NCBI RefSeq assembly: GCF_018599195.1
Contig: NZ_JAHFVK010000001.1
Coordinates: forward strand, 186,001 to 250,000
Origin: Croceibacterium selenioxidans
GTDB taxonomy: Bacteria; Pseudomonadota; Alphaproteobacteria; Sphingomonadales; Sphingomonadaceae
Length of the DNA: 64,000 bases
Reading direction: 5' to 3'
Shown: positions 24,509-34,982 of the stretch, piece after piece
Numbering within the stretch: position 1 is the first letter of the stretch
How the letters are laid out: every line of letters starts with the position of its first letter
The notes under the pieces: model-generated
What the model saw: only the letters and a program-made list of their open reading frames with translations
Told to the model about the DNA's origin: nothing
Database searches by the model: none
Made by a program: the position numbers and the translations under genes

Positions 24509-26212
24509 ATGAGCGAGATGCCGAAGCAATTCAATACATTCAACCCGGCCGATGAGCCAGGCGCCGTGCCTGTGGCGCCAAGGGCGACGCGGGACGTGGC
24601 CGCGGAGAATGCCACCCAGCCTATCGGTGTTGTGATCGAGATCGCGGGTTCAGGCTCCCAGATCGCGATCGACATCGAACGCCTCAATGAATGCATGGAC
24701 GATGCCGATCCCTCGATCGCGCTGGCGGGACAAGTGGGAAGCCAGGTCAAGATCAAGACCAAGGACGGCTGGCTGCTCGCCAGTGTCCGCAACCAGCGGC
24801 AGGATCGCCGCCGCGACGGCGACAGTATCCTCGCGAACATCGATTTCATGGGCGAAGGCAGCGAGGAAAAACTGACCGGCCGCATCCACAGCTTCCGTCG
24901 CGGTGTAACGCGTTACCCGACACCGGGCGCGCTGGTTTTTCCCGCGACGACCGAGGACTTGCGCCAGATATATGCTTCGGATGGCCGTAGCTCGATCCAG
25001 ATCGGCACCGTCTATCCGACCACCGATATCCGCGCCGGCCTTTACGTCGATGCGATGCTCGGCAAGCACTTCGCACTGCTGGGCTCGACCGGCACCGGCA
25101 AATCGACAACCGCGGCCCTCATTTTGCATCGGATCTGCGAAAGCGCTCCGCAGGGGCACGTCGTCATGATCGACCCGCACGGGGAGTATGCGGCGGCCTT
25201 CCGTAATACCGGCGTCATCTACGACGTCGGCAACCTGCAGATGCCGTACTGGTTGATGAATTTCGAAGAGCACTGCGAGGTCTTCCTGACCACCAGTGGC
25301 AGCGAATTCCAGGAAGACGCGGACATCCTGGCCAAGGCCTTGCTCAAGGCGCGAAGCAAAAACCGCCTCGCCGAAACGCTCGGCAAGATCACAGTCGATT
25401 CGCCGATACCCTATCTGCTCAGCGACCTGACGAACATCATTCAGGATGAGGCCGGCAAGCTCGACAAGGCTACGTCGAGCGCGCCCTTCATGCGAATCAA
25501 GACCAAGATCGAGGAGATCAAGGGCGATCCGCGCTACCAGTTCATGTTCTCCGGCATGCTTGTCGGCGACACCATGGCGGATTTTATCGGCCGCATCTTC
25601 CGCATGCCGGGGCAGGGCAAGCCGATCTCGATCATCGACGTGTCGGGCGTACCGTCTGACATCACCTCGACCGTGGTCGCGGTGCTCAGCCGCATGGTAT
25701 TCGACTTCGCCATATGGGGCCGCGAAGAGAAGACCCGGCCTATCCTTCTCGTCTGCGAGGAAGCCCACCGCTACGTTCCGAACGAGCGCAATGCCGACGG
25801 CTCTTCTGTCGGCCGCATTCTCAGCCGTATCGCCAAGGAGGGTCGCAAGTACGGCATCAGCCTCGGCCTCATTACGCAGCGCCCGTCCGACCTTGCCGAA
25901 GGTGTGCTGTCACAATGCGGCACGATCCTGTCGATGCGATTGAACAACGATCGGGACCAGGCTTTCGTGAAAGCCGCGATGCCCGAAGGTGCGCGCGGCT
26001 TTCTCGATTCCATCCCCGCGTTGCGCAACCGCGAGTGCATCATATGCGGCGAGGGCGTAGCGATTCCGATCCGCGTATCCTTCGACAACCTGGAGGAATC
26101 GAAACGACCAGCCTCGGAAGACCCGAGCTTCACGGAGCTGTGGCGCGAGAACGGCGGCGAGGAAGAGCGCGTCGTCCGCACAGTCCAGCGCTGGCGCGCC
26201 CAGGGGCGATAG
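24509..26212 (+). CDS. HerA-like ATPase (DUF87 with HAS-barrel)
   Basis: A 567-residue P-loop ATPase. The N-terminal 160 residues resemble a HAS-barrel (GQVGSQVKIKTKDGWLLASV). Walker A LLGSTGTGKSTTAA is near 192, followed by MIDPHGEY; Walker B ILLVCEEAHRYVPNE is near 412, and a sensor/arginine region near 450 (GLITQRPSDLAEGVLSQCGT). HerA hexamers translocate DNA, usually with the NurA nuclease, but no nurA is adjacent. Similar proteins act in DNA repair, conjugation or defence; the role here is open. ATG 24509 is preferred; an upstream start at 24467 adds 14 unlikely residues. Confidence 0.8.
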   Translation: MSEMPKQFNTFNPADEPGAVPVAPRATRDVAAENATQPIGVVIEIAGSGSQIAIDIERLNECMDDADPSIALAGQVGSQVKIKTKDGWLLASVRNQRQDRRRDGDSILANIDFMGEGSEEKLTGRIHSFRRGVTRYPTPGALVFPATTEDLRQIYASDGRSSIQIGTVYPTTDIRAGLYVDAMLGKHFALLGSTGTGKSTTAALILHRICESAPQGHVVMIDPHGEYAAAFRNTGVIYDVGNLQMPYWLMNFEEHCEVFLTTSGSEFQEDADILAKALLKARSKNRLAETLGKITVDSPIPYLLSDLTNIIQDEAGKLDKATSSAPFMRIKTKIEEIKGDPRYQFMFSGMLVGDTMADFIGRIFRMPGQGKPISIIDVSGVPSDITSTVVAVLSRMVFDFAIWGREEKTRPILLVCEEAHRYVPNERNADGSSVGRILSRIAKEGRKYGISLGLITQRPSDLAEGVLSQCGTILSMRLNNDRDQAFVKAAMPEGARGFLDSIPALRNRECIICGEGVAIPIRVSFDNLEESKRPASEDPSFTELWRENGGEEERVVRTVQRWRAQGR

Positions 26213-26216
26213 TCTT

Positions 26217-26400
26217 CTAAATCCTCCCCGAGCTCGTCTCGGGGAGGTGGCGCGCCGGAGGCGCGTGACGGAGGGGCAAGCGGAACAGCGCGAGAGCCCC
26301 TCCACCCCCGACTGCGTCGGCGGTCCCCCTCCCCGAGCGAGCTCGGGGAGGATCTGGATGGTATCCCCCTCCCGCTTGCGGGAGGGGAGCAGGCACAGCC
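26217..26400. repeat. Cluster of hairpin repeats in a 545-base gene-free gap
   Basis: Three strong inverted repeats lie in a row: CCTCCCCGAG/CTCGGGGAGG (26222-26246), a near-copy of the same unit at 26329-26355, and CCCCTCCCGC/GCGGGAGGGG around 26364-26387. Between them is a GC-rich stretch typical of REP-like intergenic elements. The first hairpin could terminate the HerA-like gene, but no T-run follows. The rest of the gap to 26734 shows no credible gene. Confidence 0.65.
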
Positions 26401-26734
26401 AACCACCCGCGGGCGAGTGCGGGCCTAACGCCGGGAAGACCAAAGTCGCGGACGGGCGAAGGCCGGCGCGTCCTGGGCGTCACAGGATTGCCTTGCGCGA
26501 GCATGGAGTGCGAACGGCGGCGAGGGCTGCGGCAAACCTCGCTACTCGGCCCTGTCGGATAGGGGGCGCTGGCGGTTAGGGCTCGCAGGTCCCGCCAGCG
26601 GTTGTCATCCCCGTATCCTGCGGACACCCTCTGACGATGTCGGAAGGGCGCCGGCCTTGCGCGGGAGAGAGAAGCGAAGCGCTAACCGCTCCCGCACCCG
26701 TCGCTGGTGTCAGTGGCATTCTGACGGCGGAGCA

Positions 26735-26753
26735 TATAACCGATATGGTTATA
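26735..26753. promoter_or_regulatory. AT-rich palindrome beside the dehydratase stop
   Basis: TATAACCGATATGGTTATA: two perfect seven-base arms around GATAT, four bases from the stop codon of the leftward dehydratase gene. It stands out in a GC-rich region and has the size of a dimeric repressor operator. No gene starts on either side that it would obviously control. Confidence 0.4.
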
Positions 26754-26757
26754 AATG

Positions 26758-28431
26758 TCAAGCCCGTGGGATCGACCGGTCCTTCGTGGGCAGCAGCACT
26801 CCGCCCGTCGACATGGGCCGCACCGCCTCGCGAAAGTTGCTGAGGTATCCGGTAGCGGCGTTTACGTAGCCGGGCCATGCGCGGGCGGCCAACTCCTCGG
26901 CCGAAACCTCGATCTCGATCGAGCGCCGGGCGACGCTGATCGCGATTACATCGCCGTCCTGGACCTTGCCGATAGGCCCACCCGTCGCCGCCTCGGGCGC
27001 CACTTCGGCCACGGTCAGACCCTTGAGACACAAGCCGGATAGCTGGCCATCGGTCACGAAGGCCGTGGTTTTCGCGAGCCCCGCTGCATCGAGCGCAAAT
27101 AGCACCAGGCTGGCCGAACCGCCCATGGCAGGGCCGCCCTTAAGGCCCTGATTGCGTGACACGACCACGTCTCCGGGCTGGATCACGCCGTCCGCGATCG
27201 CGTCCATGCAGGCGAAGACGTCCTCGAATACGCGAGCAGGTCCCCGGAACTCTTCGGGACGCGAGCCGTCGCGGATGCCCAGGCGGACAACGGCGGTTTC
27301 AGCGAAGCTGCCCTTGAGGATGGCGATGGCCGGACCGGGGCCGACCGGGTCGGTCAGGGGCCGGATCACGTCCGGTCCGGGGATTTGGTAGCCCGCCAGG
27401 TTCTCGGCCAGGGTCTTGCCCGTGCAGGTGAGTGCCGAGGTCTCGATCCGGCTTTCCAGGCGCTTGAGGGTGGCGCGGGCGCCGCCCGCATCTTCGAACC
27501 GCTCGATCCGGATGTCACCCGTCGGCCGCACGGCGGAAAGTACCGGAACGTCGGCCATTTCCTCCCACAGGGCGAATATGTCGATATCGGTTTCGGCCTC
27601 GACCGCCGTCGCCTGGAGATGCTTGATGGCGTTGATCGAGCCCGACACTGCCAGAACCGTGGCGATGGCATTGCGGAAGGCGCCTTCGGTGAGGATCTGG
27701 CGCGGCTTCAGGTCTTCGTGGACCATCTCCACAATCCGCCTAGCGGCCTCGCGCGCGTTCGCCTGCATCTTGGGGCTGTTGCCGCGCACGGGGGCATGAC
27801 CGGGCAAGCACATACCGAGCGCTTCGACCACGCAATGCATCGTGTTGGCCGTCGCCATCCCGGCGCAGACGCCGGGCCCCATGATGGCGTTCTCGGCCAT
27901 GTCGCGAACCGGGAACTTGGGCTTGGCTCCGAATCGTTCGCCGACCGATCCCGACCAGACGTCTTCGACGTCCACCGGTTCACCGTCGATCTCGCCCGAG
28001 GGTTGATAGCCGCCGATGACGAGGATCGTCGGAATATTGAGCCGGGCTGCCGCCATCAGGTGGCCCGGTGGCGTCTTGTCGCAGCTCGTCAGACAGATCA
28101 TCCCGTCGAGCAGGGCGGCTTCGACCTGGACTTCGATATCATTGGCGATGATGTCGCGCCCGGCGAGGATGTAGCTGCCCCGCTTCGCCGCGCCGGTGAT
28201 GAAGTCCGAGGGGGCCGCCGTGCGGACCTCGAACGGCACACCGCCGGCGGCGCGGATCTCTTCCTTGACGATCTTCGCGATGCCATCGAGGTGGGCATAG
28301 CAGATGGCAAGTTCGCTGGAGGAGTTCACTACCGCGATCTTCGGCTTTTCCATGTCCTCTGCGCTCAGGCCGAGTGCCTTCCAGTTGGCACGGCGGCCCG
28401 GCGTGTTGGCGGCGAGACTGCGAAGGGTCAT
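26758..28431 (-). CDS. IlvD/Edd-family Fe-S dehydratase
   Basis: A 557-residue dehydratase. The family signatures are SCDKTPPGHLMAAARLNIPT (cluster Cys near 120) and GVCAGMATANTMHC near 190, plus GLKGGPAMGG near 440. The family removes water from dihydroxy acids: 2,3-dihydroxy-isovalerate (IlvD), 6-phosphogluconate (Edd) or sugar acids. ATG 28431 is one base after the stop of the MFS gene (TGA-G-ATG), so the two are translated together. That context favours a catabolic sugar-acid or hydroxy-acid dehydratase over the biosynthetic IlvD, but sequence alone does not decide. Confidence 0.85.
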   Translation of the reverse strand: MTLRSLAANTPGRRANWKALGLSAEDMEKPKIAVVNSSSELAICYAHLDGIAKIVKEEIRAAGGVPFEVRTAAPSDFITGAAKRGSYILAGRDIIANDIEVQVEAALLDGMICLTSCDKTPPGHLMAAARLNIPTILVIGGYQPSGEIDGEPVDVEDVWSGSVGERFGAKPKFPVRDMAENAIMGPGVCAGMATANTMHCVVEALGMCLPGHAPVRGNSPKMQANAREAARRIVEMVHEDLKPRQILTEGAFRNAIATVLAVSGSINAIKHLQATAVEAETDIDIFALWEEMADVPVLSAVRPTGDIRIERFEDAGGARATLKRLESRIETSALTCTGKTLAENLAGYQIPGPDVIRPLTDPVGPGPAIAILKGSFAETAVVRLGIRDGSRPEEFRGPARVFEDVFACMDAIADGVIQPGDVVVSRNQGLKGGPAMGGSASLVLFALDAAGLAKTTAFVTDGQLSGLCLKGLTVAEVAPEAATGGPIGKVQDGDVIAISVARRSIEIEVSAEELAARAWPGYVNAATGYLSNFREAVRPMSTGGVLLPTKDRSIPRA

Positions 28432-28432
28432 C

Positions 28433-29872
28433 TCAGGCTCCGGCCGTGGCAGGTTCGGCTTCGACCGGTGCTTCGCTAGCTTCTTCGGCCTGCTCCGCGA
28501 GCAGACGCCTGGCGAAGACCGACAGCACCAGCAGCCCAATGACAACACCCGCGAGGCACAGCGCGGTGAACAGGTACCCGTCGAGGACCGCCTGCTTGTC
28601 GGCGAGGAACATGTACCCACCGAGGATGGGTGCCGCGACCGCCGCGAACTTCGCCATGAAGCTCGCCCAACCACCGCCCGTCGCCCGCACGGCGCTGGGG
28701 TAATAGATGCTGGTGATGGAGATCACCGCTGCGTGACCGGCGCCGATCATCACGCTTCCGACCAGGATGACCGGGATGAAGAGCGGACCTCCGATCAGAA
28801 TGCCGGATCCGATCCACAGCGCGAGCGGGATGCCGAGGAGCGGGGCAATGGCGATCCAGGCCGGGCCGCGCTTTTCAGTGAACCACAACAGGGCCACGCC
28901 GCCGATAGCGCCAATCATCCCGCCGATGGAGGCGAGGTTAGCGGCCATCGCTCGCTCGATCCCCAGTTGCTCCATGAACAGCACGCCGAAGCTCGCCTTG
29001 AGATAGATCGCGAACGAGGAGAAGAAGTAGGTGAACCAGATCAGCGGCGTGATGAAGGCGAGCGTGCCGCGGAACAGTTCGGCCGACTTGGCCCAGGGCG
29101 AAACCTTGCTGCCGATGTCGCGCTCGTCCGACAGGATCACCTCGGTATAGCCGGCATTGGCCAGGCTGGGATCGAAGCGGCTCAGGACCGGAATCACTTC
29201 GGACGCGGGCTTGCGCTTTGCGGTCATCCAGCGGGCGGATTCCGGCATGGTGAACAGCAACGCGATGGCGAGCACGGCGGTCGCGGCGCCGCAGAAGAAG
29301 AACACGCCTTCCCAGCCGTATTGCGGGGCCAGCCAGTTGGTGACCTGGCCCGCTGCTGCGCCGCCCGCCGAGAAGCCGAGCATGATGATGGTCACCGACA
29401 GCGCCTTCTTGCCCGGGGGCATGGACTCGATGTTGATCGACCAGGCCGGTGCCAGGAGACCGCCGATCGCGAGCCCGCCAATCAGGCGCAAGACGATGAG
29501 CATTTCGGGAGTGTTGGCGAAGCCGGTCAGGAAAGTCAGGATCGCGCTCAGGATCGTGCACCATATGATGACCTGGCGCCTGCCAATGATGTCGGCGATG
29601 TAGGAGCCCATCAGCGAGCCGATCATCTGCCCGAGGAAGGCCGCCGAGCTGACAAAGCCGGTCATCTGGTCGCTGAGCCCCATCTCGTCGCGCAGATAGG
29701 GCAAGGTGAAGGAGATCAGGGAGAAGTCGAGCCCGTCGAAGAACGTGACAAGCGAGCAGATGACCAGCAACTGGACGTGGAAACGCGTGAACGGCAGGTC
29801 CTTGAGAAACTCGGCCACATCGAGCGTTTTTCCGCGACCCGGAGAAGCGCTCGTGGAAATCCCGTCCGCCAT
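28433..29872 (-). CDS. MFS transporter, aromatic acid:H+ symporter (AAHS)-like
   Basis: A 479-residue permease with 12 predicted helices. The TM1 motif FFDGLDFSLISFTLPYL is close to the DGxD pattern of AAHS transporters such as PcaK. The loop 2-3 motif GSYIADIIGRRQV is a standard MFS signature, and the C-terminus is Ala/Glu-rich and cytoplasmic. Substrate is probably an organic or aromatic acid. ATG 29872 follows AGAGGAT. Coupling to the dehydratase suggests uptake of that enzyme's substrate or precursor. Confidence 0.85.
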   Translation of the reverse strand: MADGISTSASPGRGKTLDVAEFLKDLPFTRFHVQLLVICSLVTFFDGLDFSLISFTLPYLRDEMGLSDQMTGFVSSAAFLGQMIGSLMGSYIADIIGRRQVIIWCTILSAILTFLTGFANTPEMLIVLRLIGGLAIGGLLAPAWSINIESMPPGKKALSVTIIMLGFSAGGAAAGQVTNWLAPQYGWEGVFFFCGAATAVLAIALLFTMPESARWMTAKRKPASEVIPVLSRFDPSLANAGYTEVILSDERDIGSKVSPWAKSAELFRGTLAFITPLIWFTYFFSSFAIYLKASFGVLFMEQLGIERAMAANLASIGGMIGAIGGVALLWFTEKRGPAWIAIAPLLGIPLALWIGSGILIGGPLFIPVILVGSVMIGAGHAAVISITSIYYPSAVRATGGGWASFMAKFAAVAAPILGGYMFLADKQAVLDGYLFTALCLAGVVIGLLVLSVFARRLLAEQAEEASEAPVEAEPATAGA

Positions 29873-30053
29873 CACAATTCATCCTCTCTGTAACCGCCCG
29901 CGACTCTCCGGCCGATCGGTAGCGTGCTATCTATTATGGAGGGGTAACAGCAAAACTCCGCGGCACAACCCGTTGCAGGGCCCCTTTTTCCGTTAACGAC
30001 GGCGCGACCGAGGGGCAGGCTGGTCCTGCCTCCCCGGTCTTGTCGTGGTACAG

Positions 30054-31253
<1,200 letters not shown>

Positions 31254-31418
31254 GACCTCGTTTATCCATTGGTTTTTGACGAAACGCCGCGGCCATCAGG
31301 CACGCGGCGCTGCAATATTGGCGGAATAGGACACTCAGCGCAATCGCGATGGCGAGGCCAGCGCGCATTCTTGACCAAGGGTCCGTCAGGGCCTTTCCAA
31401 TCGAAAGGTCTGCGTCCT

Positions 31419-33323
31419 ATGACCGTCACCATGGCTCAATCCGACGATTCCGTCCCATCGGCCGGCGACATGTTCACCGAAATGCTCCGCATCCAGGGGG
31501 AGACGGCCCGGCAGATGATGCAGGCCTTCCTGCCCGAGGCGGCCGGGGCGTTGCCGGAGGACAGCGAGATTCGCGATTGGGGCGAGGCGGCACAGAAATT
31601 GCAGGCTATGTGGCTGCAATTTCACGAACAGCAGGTCAACAGCGCCCTGGGGGCAGAGATGCCGGTGCCGCTGTTCGTCGATCCCGCCGAATGGATGGGG
31701 TTGATGCAGGGCTGGTACCAGCAGATGCCGATGCTCGACCCCCGGCGACAGGAGAAGCTGTTTCTCGACGGAATGGCGTTGTGGGAAGACGTGCTGGCCC
31801 AGTACGGGCTTGGGCCGCGGAGCGACGGTCAGGCCTCTGCGGAGCCGCACCTTCCCCGCGCGGACAAGCGCTTCGCCGACGAGGCCTGGCGCGAACAGCC
31901 GGTCTTCGCGCTGATACACCAGACCTACCTGCTTCTCGCCGAGCGAGTTCTGGAAGCCGTCGATGCCGTCGAAGGCCTGTCGGATCAGGAGCGCGAGCAA
32001 CTGCGCTTCGCCACCCGCAGCGTGCTCGACGCGATGAGCCCGTCGAACTTCCCGCTGATGAACCCGGTCGTGCTCGAACGTACGATCGAGACCCATGGCC
32101 AGAATCTCACGAAAGGCATGGAGCGCCTCGCCCGCGACCTGGAGCGCGGCCAGCTGACCCATACGGACGGCAGCCAGTTCCGCCTGGGCGAGAATATCGC
32201 CTGTACCCCCGGCAAGGTCGTCCACGAATCCGAACTGTTTCAGTTGATTCAGTATTCACCCGCGACCGAGGAGGTGCTGGCCGTGCCGCTGGTGATCTTC
32301 CCGCCGTGGATCAACCGCTTCTACATCCTCGACCTCAACCCGAAGAAGAGCTTCGTCAAATGGGCGGTAGAGCGGGGACTGACCGTGTTCATGGTCAGCT
32401 GGCGCTCCGCCGACGAAAGCCTCGCGAACGTCACTTGGGACGATTACGTCCGCGCGCAGATCGAGGCGATCGACGTAATCCGCGAGCGTCTCGATGTGCC
32501 CTCCGTTCACGCGATCGGCTATTGCGTGGCTGGGACGACACTCGCGGCGACTCTCGCGATCCTCGCCCAGCGCGGGCAGGCGGACAAAGTGGCGAGCGCG
32601 ACGTTCCTCACTGCGCAAGTCGATTTCGAGCGCGCGGGCGACCTCAAGCTCTTCGTCGACGACACCCAGCTCGATCTGATCCGCCAGGCGAGCCAGGGCG
32701 GCTATCTCGACGGGCGCTATATGGCCGCGACTTTCAACCTGCTGCGCGGCACCGACCTCATCTGGAACTACGTGGTCAACCACTACCTGTTGGGGGAGGA
32801 CTATCCCGCCTTCGATTTGCTCTACTGGAACGGCGACGTAACCAACTTGCCGGCCAAGTGGCACGAGGCCTACCTGCGCGATTGTTATCGCGATAACCTA
32901 CTGGTTGAACCAGGGGCGCTTGAGGCCGATGGGAATCCGATCGACCTCAGACTGATCAAAACGCCCGCTTACGTTCAGGCGGGGCGCGAGGATCACATTG
33001 CTCCGCCGGAGAGCGTCTTCCGAATGCTCGGCCATCTCTCCGGCCCGGTGCGTTTCGTGCTGGCAGGGAGCGGACATATCGCGGGCGTGGTCAATCCGCC
33101 GTCGGCCGGAAAGTACCAGTATTGGACTGGCGACCTCGCGAGCTCTCTCGACGCGTTCGTGAAGGGCGCGACAGAACATCCCGGTAGCTGGTGGACCGAC
33201 TGGCTCGACTGGCTAGAGCAGCAGGGCCAGGCAAAGGTCCCGGCTAAGGGCAAGCGCGCGCCTGGGGGGAAGGGCGACAGGGTGATCGAGGACGCGCCCG
33301 GAAGATACGTGACGCAGCGTTAG
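31419..33323 (+). CDS. phaC: Class I poly(R)-hydroxyalkanoate synthase PhaC
   Basis: A 634-residue enzyme polymerising hydroxyacyl-CoA into PHA granules. The lipase-like box GYCVAGT carries catalytic Cys369; the triad is completed by Asp in AGREDHIAPPES and His in GSGHIAGVVNPPS. The N-terminal helical region (MFTEMLRIQGETARQMMQAFLP) and length fit class I. An ATG at 31431 is a shorter alternative. The last 35 residues are Lys/Gly-rich. A phasin gene follows under its own control region. phaA and phaB are not in this window. Confidence 0.95.
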   Translation: MTVTMAQSDDSVPSAGDMFTEMLRIQGETARQMMQAFLPEAAGALPEDSEIRDWGEAAQKLQAMWLQFHEQQVNSALGAEMPVPLFVDPAEWMGLMQGWYQQMPMLDPRRQEKLFLDGMALWEDVLAQYGLGPRSDGQASAEPHLPRADKRFADEAWREQPVFALIHQTYLLLAERVLEAVDAVEGLSDQEREQLRFATRSVLDAMSPSNFPLMNPVVLERTIETHGQNLTKGMERLARDLERGQLTHTDGSQFRLGENIACTPGKVVHESELFQLIQYSPATEEVLAVPLVIFPPWINRFYILDLNPKKSFVKWAVERGLTVFMVSWRSADESLANVTWDDYVRAQIEAIDVIRERLDVPSVHAIGYCVAGTTLAATLAILAQRGQADKVASATFLTAQVDFERAGDLKLFVDDTQLDLIRQASQGGYLDGRYMAATFNLLRGTDLIWNYVVNHYLLGEDYPAFDLLYWNGDVTNLPAKWHEAYLRDCYRDNLLVEPGALEADGNPIDLRLIKTPAYVQAGREDHIAPPESVFRMLGHLSGPVRFVLAGSGHIAGVVNPPSAGKYQYWTGDLASSLDAFVKGATEHPGSWWTDWLDWLEQQGQAKVPAKGKRAPGGKGDRVIEDAPGRYVTQR

Positions 33324-33393
33324 AGCAATTCCTCTCCGAGCTTGCTGGGGGAGGATCTCGTTGTCTCCCGCCGAACCGCCCAAAATGTCATCA

Positions 33394-33408
33394 TTGTGCA
33401 ATGCACAA
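33394..33408. promoter_or_regulatory. PhaR-like operator, site 1
   Basis: TTGTGCAATGCACAA is a perfect palindrome with seven-base arms, ending eight bases upstream of the phasin -35 box. It contains the TGC...GCA half-sites described for PhaR, the PHA-sensing repressor of phasin genes. The assignment to PhaR is inferred from position. Confidence 0.6.
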
Positions 33409-33415
33409 AAGCCCA

Positions 33416-33444
33416 TTGACACTACTCGTGCCGACACCTATTTG
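33416..33444 (+). promoter_or_regulatory. Sigma-70-type promoter of the phasin gene
   Basis: TTGACA (33416-33421), a 17-base spacer, and TATTTG (33439-33444). The -35 box is perfect and the -10 box is fair. One palindrome lies just upstream and another overlaps the -10 and start region, as expected for repression. Confidence 0.55.
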
Positions 33445-33457
33445 TGCAATGCAGCAA
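33442..33457. promoter_or_regulatory. PhaR-like operator, site 2
   Basis: TTGTGCAATGCAGCAA repeats site 1 with a one-base insertion near the right end. It starts 48 bases after site 1 and covers the -10 box and probable start site. Confidence 0.55.
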
Positions 33458-33490
33458 TCAAATGCCGCACTTGCGTAGCGAGGAAAACGA

Positions 33491-34294
33491 ATGGCCGACT
33501 CCCCCGACGAAGCCGCCAAGAGCGCCGAGGAAGCCTATGCGGCCGCGGCCGCTGAGGCGAAGGCGGTCGAAGAGGTGAAGGCCCCGGTTGAGCCGGCTCC
33601 CAAGCCAGCCCCACAGCCGGTCGAAAGCAAGACGGTGGAAGCGAAAGTCGTCGCTACCCCGAAGAAACCGGTCCCGGCCAAACCGGCCAGCGTCCCGGTA
33701 AAGATCAAGAAGACCGCTCCAAAGCGGCTGACAGCAGATGCAAAGGCCAAGGCGGCAAAGCGCGCGGTGCGCGTCGCCAAGGCAGCGGCCGCTCCGGCGC
33801 CCGTGAAGGTTCTCAACCCGAAACCAACAGTTACGGAATTGAAGGAAAAAATCATGGCGACTGCCAAGACCACCGACTTTAGCAAGCCGTTCGCCGACGC
33901 TTTCGGCGAGATTCAGACTCGTGCCCAGGCCGCTTACGACAAGAGTAGCGAAGCCGTCGCCGAGCTGAGCGAGTTCACCAAGGGTAACGTCGAGGCGATC
34001 GTGGAAAGCTCGAAGATCCTCGCCACCGGAGCCCAGAGCCTCGGCAAGTCCTATGTCGAGGAAGCCAAGTCGGCCTACGAAACCGCTACTGCGGACGTAA
34101 AGGAGCTGGCCGCGGTCAAGAGCCCGACTGAGCTGTTCCAGCTGCAGAGCAAGATCCTCCGCCGCAACTTCGAAGCGCTGGTCGCGACTGGCTCGAAGAA
34201 CACCGAAGCAGTGCTCAAGCTTTCCAAGGATACTTTCGCTCCGCTCTCCGGACGCGTGAACCTGGCTGCCGAAAAGCTCGCCAAGGTCGCCTGA
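33491..34294 (+). CDS. Phasin-family PHA granule protein
   Basis: A 267-residue protein in two parts. Residues 1-120 are low-complexity and rich in A, K, P and V ([37 protein letters not shown]). Residues 122-267 form the phasin domain: amphipathic helices such as [21 protein letters not shown] and [21 protein letters not shown]. Phasins coat PHA granules and control their size. An internal ATG at 33854 with GAAGGA before it could yield the phasin domain alone. It follows phaC with two palindromic operators between. Confidence 0.85.
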   Translation: MADSPDEAAKSAEEAYAAAAAEAKAVEEVKAPVEPAPKPAPQPVESKTVEAKVVATPKKPVPAKPASVPVKIKKTAPKRLTADAKAKAAKRAVRVAKAAAAPAPVKVLNPKPTVTELKEKIMATAKTTDFSKPFADAFGEIQTRAQAAYDKSSEAVAELSEFTKGNVEAIVESSKILATGAQSLGKSYVEEAKSAYETATADVKELAAVKSPTELFQLQSKILRRNFEALVATGSKNTEAVLKLSKDTFAPLSGRVNLAAEKLAKVA

Positions 34295-34479
34295 GCGAAG
34301 AACTAGTCGCCGCGCTCTCCTCTCCCCGCGGCGAGACGACGGACCGGGTGACGCAAGTCATCCGGTCCGTTTCGTTTCTGGCGCCCTTCCTGGTCCTTCG
34401 CATACCCGCGCGGACCTCAATGACGCGAATTTGCCCTCACATCTTGCAGGGTTGGCGCGCGATACGATATTGCAGCCTT

Positions 34480-34875
34480 ATGCACCGGACTCGTCAGACA
34501 TTCTCCCTTCAAGGGCCGCCCCCGCGCGAAATCGTGCGTGCCGCTGGCCAGGACGACGATCCGTTCGGGGGCAATGGGGACGGGCAAATCGGGGTCGCCA
34601 CGCGCACGCGCGCCAAGTCGAAGAAGCCCAGCCAGTACAAGGTGCTGATGTTGAACGACGATTACACTCCGATGGAATTCGTCGTGATGGTGCTCAAGCG
34701 CTTCTTCCGCATGGATCTGGAACAGGCCACGCGCGTCATGCTCCACGTCCACCAGCGGGGCGTCGGCGTATGCGGGGTGTATCCTTACGAAGTGGCCGAG
34801 ACCAAGGTGACGCAGGTCATGGATTTCGCCCGACAGAACCAGCATCCGCTCCAGTGTACGCTGGAAAAGGCCTAG
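34480..34875 (+). CDS. clpS: ATP-dependent Clp protease adaptor ClpS
   Basis: A 131-residue N-end-rule adaptor that hands substrates to ClpAP. After a flexible N-terminus, the core is [29 protein letters not shown], with the [10 protein letters not shown] substrate pocket, then [28 protein letters not shown] 34480 gives a normal length; longer readings from 34420 or 34348 add residues without family character. No clpA is adjacent. Confidence 0.9.
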   Translation: MHRTRQTFSLQGPPPREIVRAAGQDDDPFGGNGDGQIGVATRTRAKSKKPSQYKVLMLNDDYTPMEFVVMVLKRFFRMDLEQATRVMLHVHQRGVGVCGVYPYEVAETKVTQVMDFARQNQHPLQCTLEKA

Positions 34876-34982
34876 CTTGTGACCGGTGGCCCGCCTGCCG
34901 GAGAAAATAACGGACATGACCTGAGGCGAACACCGGGTTATAGGCCGCCCGAACTTCCGCCTCAAAAGCGATTGCCCCCAGG

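Noticed and set aside
26217-26627. 136-codon minus-strand frame in the gene-free gap
   Set aside because: It translates the hairpin repeats into Arg/Pro-rich sequence without any domain or ribosome site.
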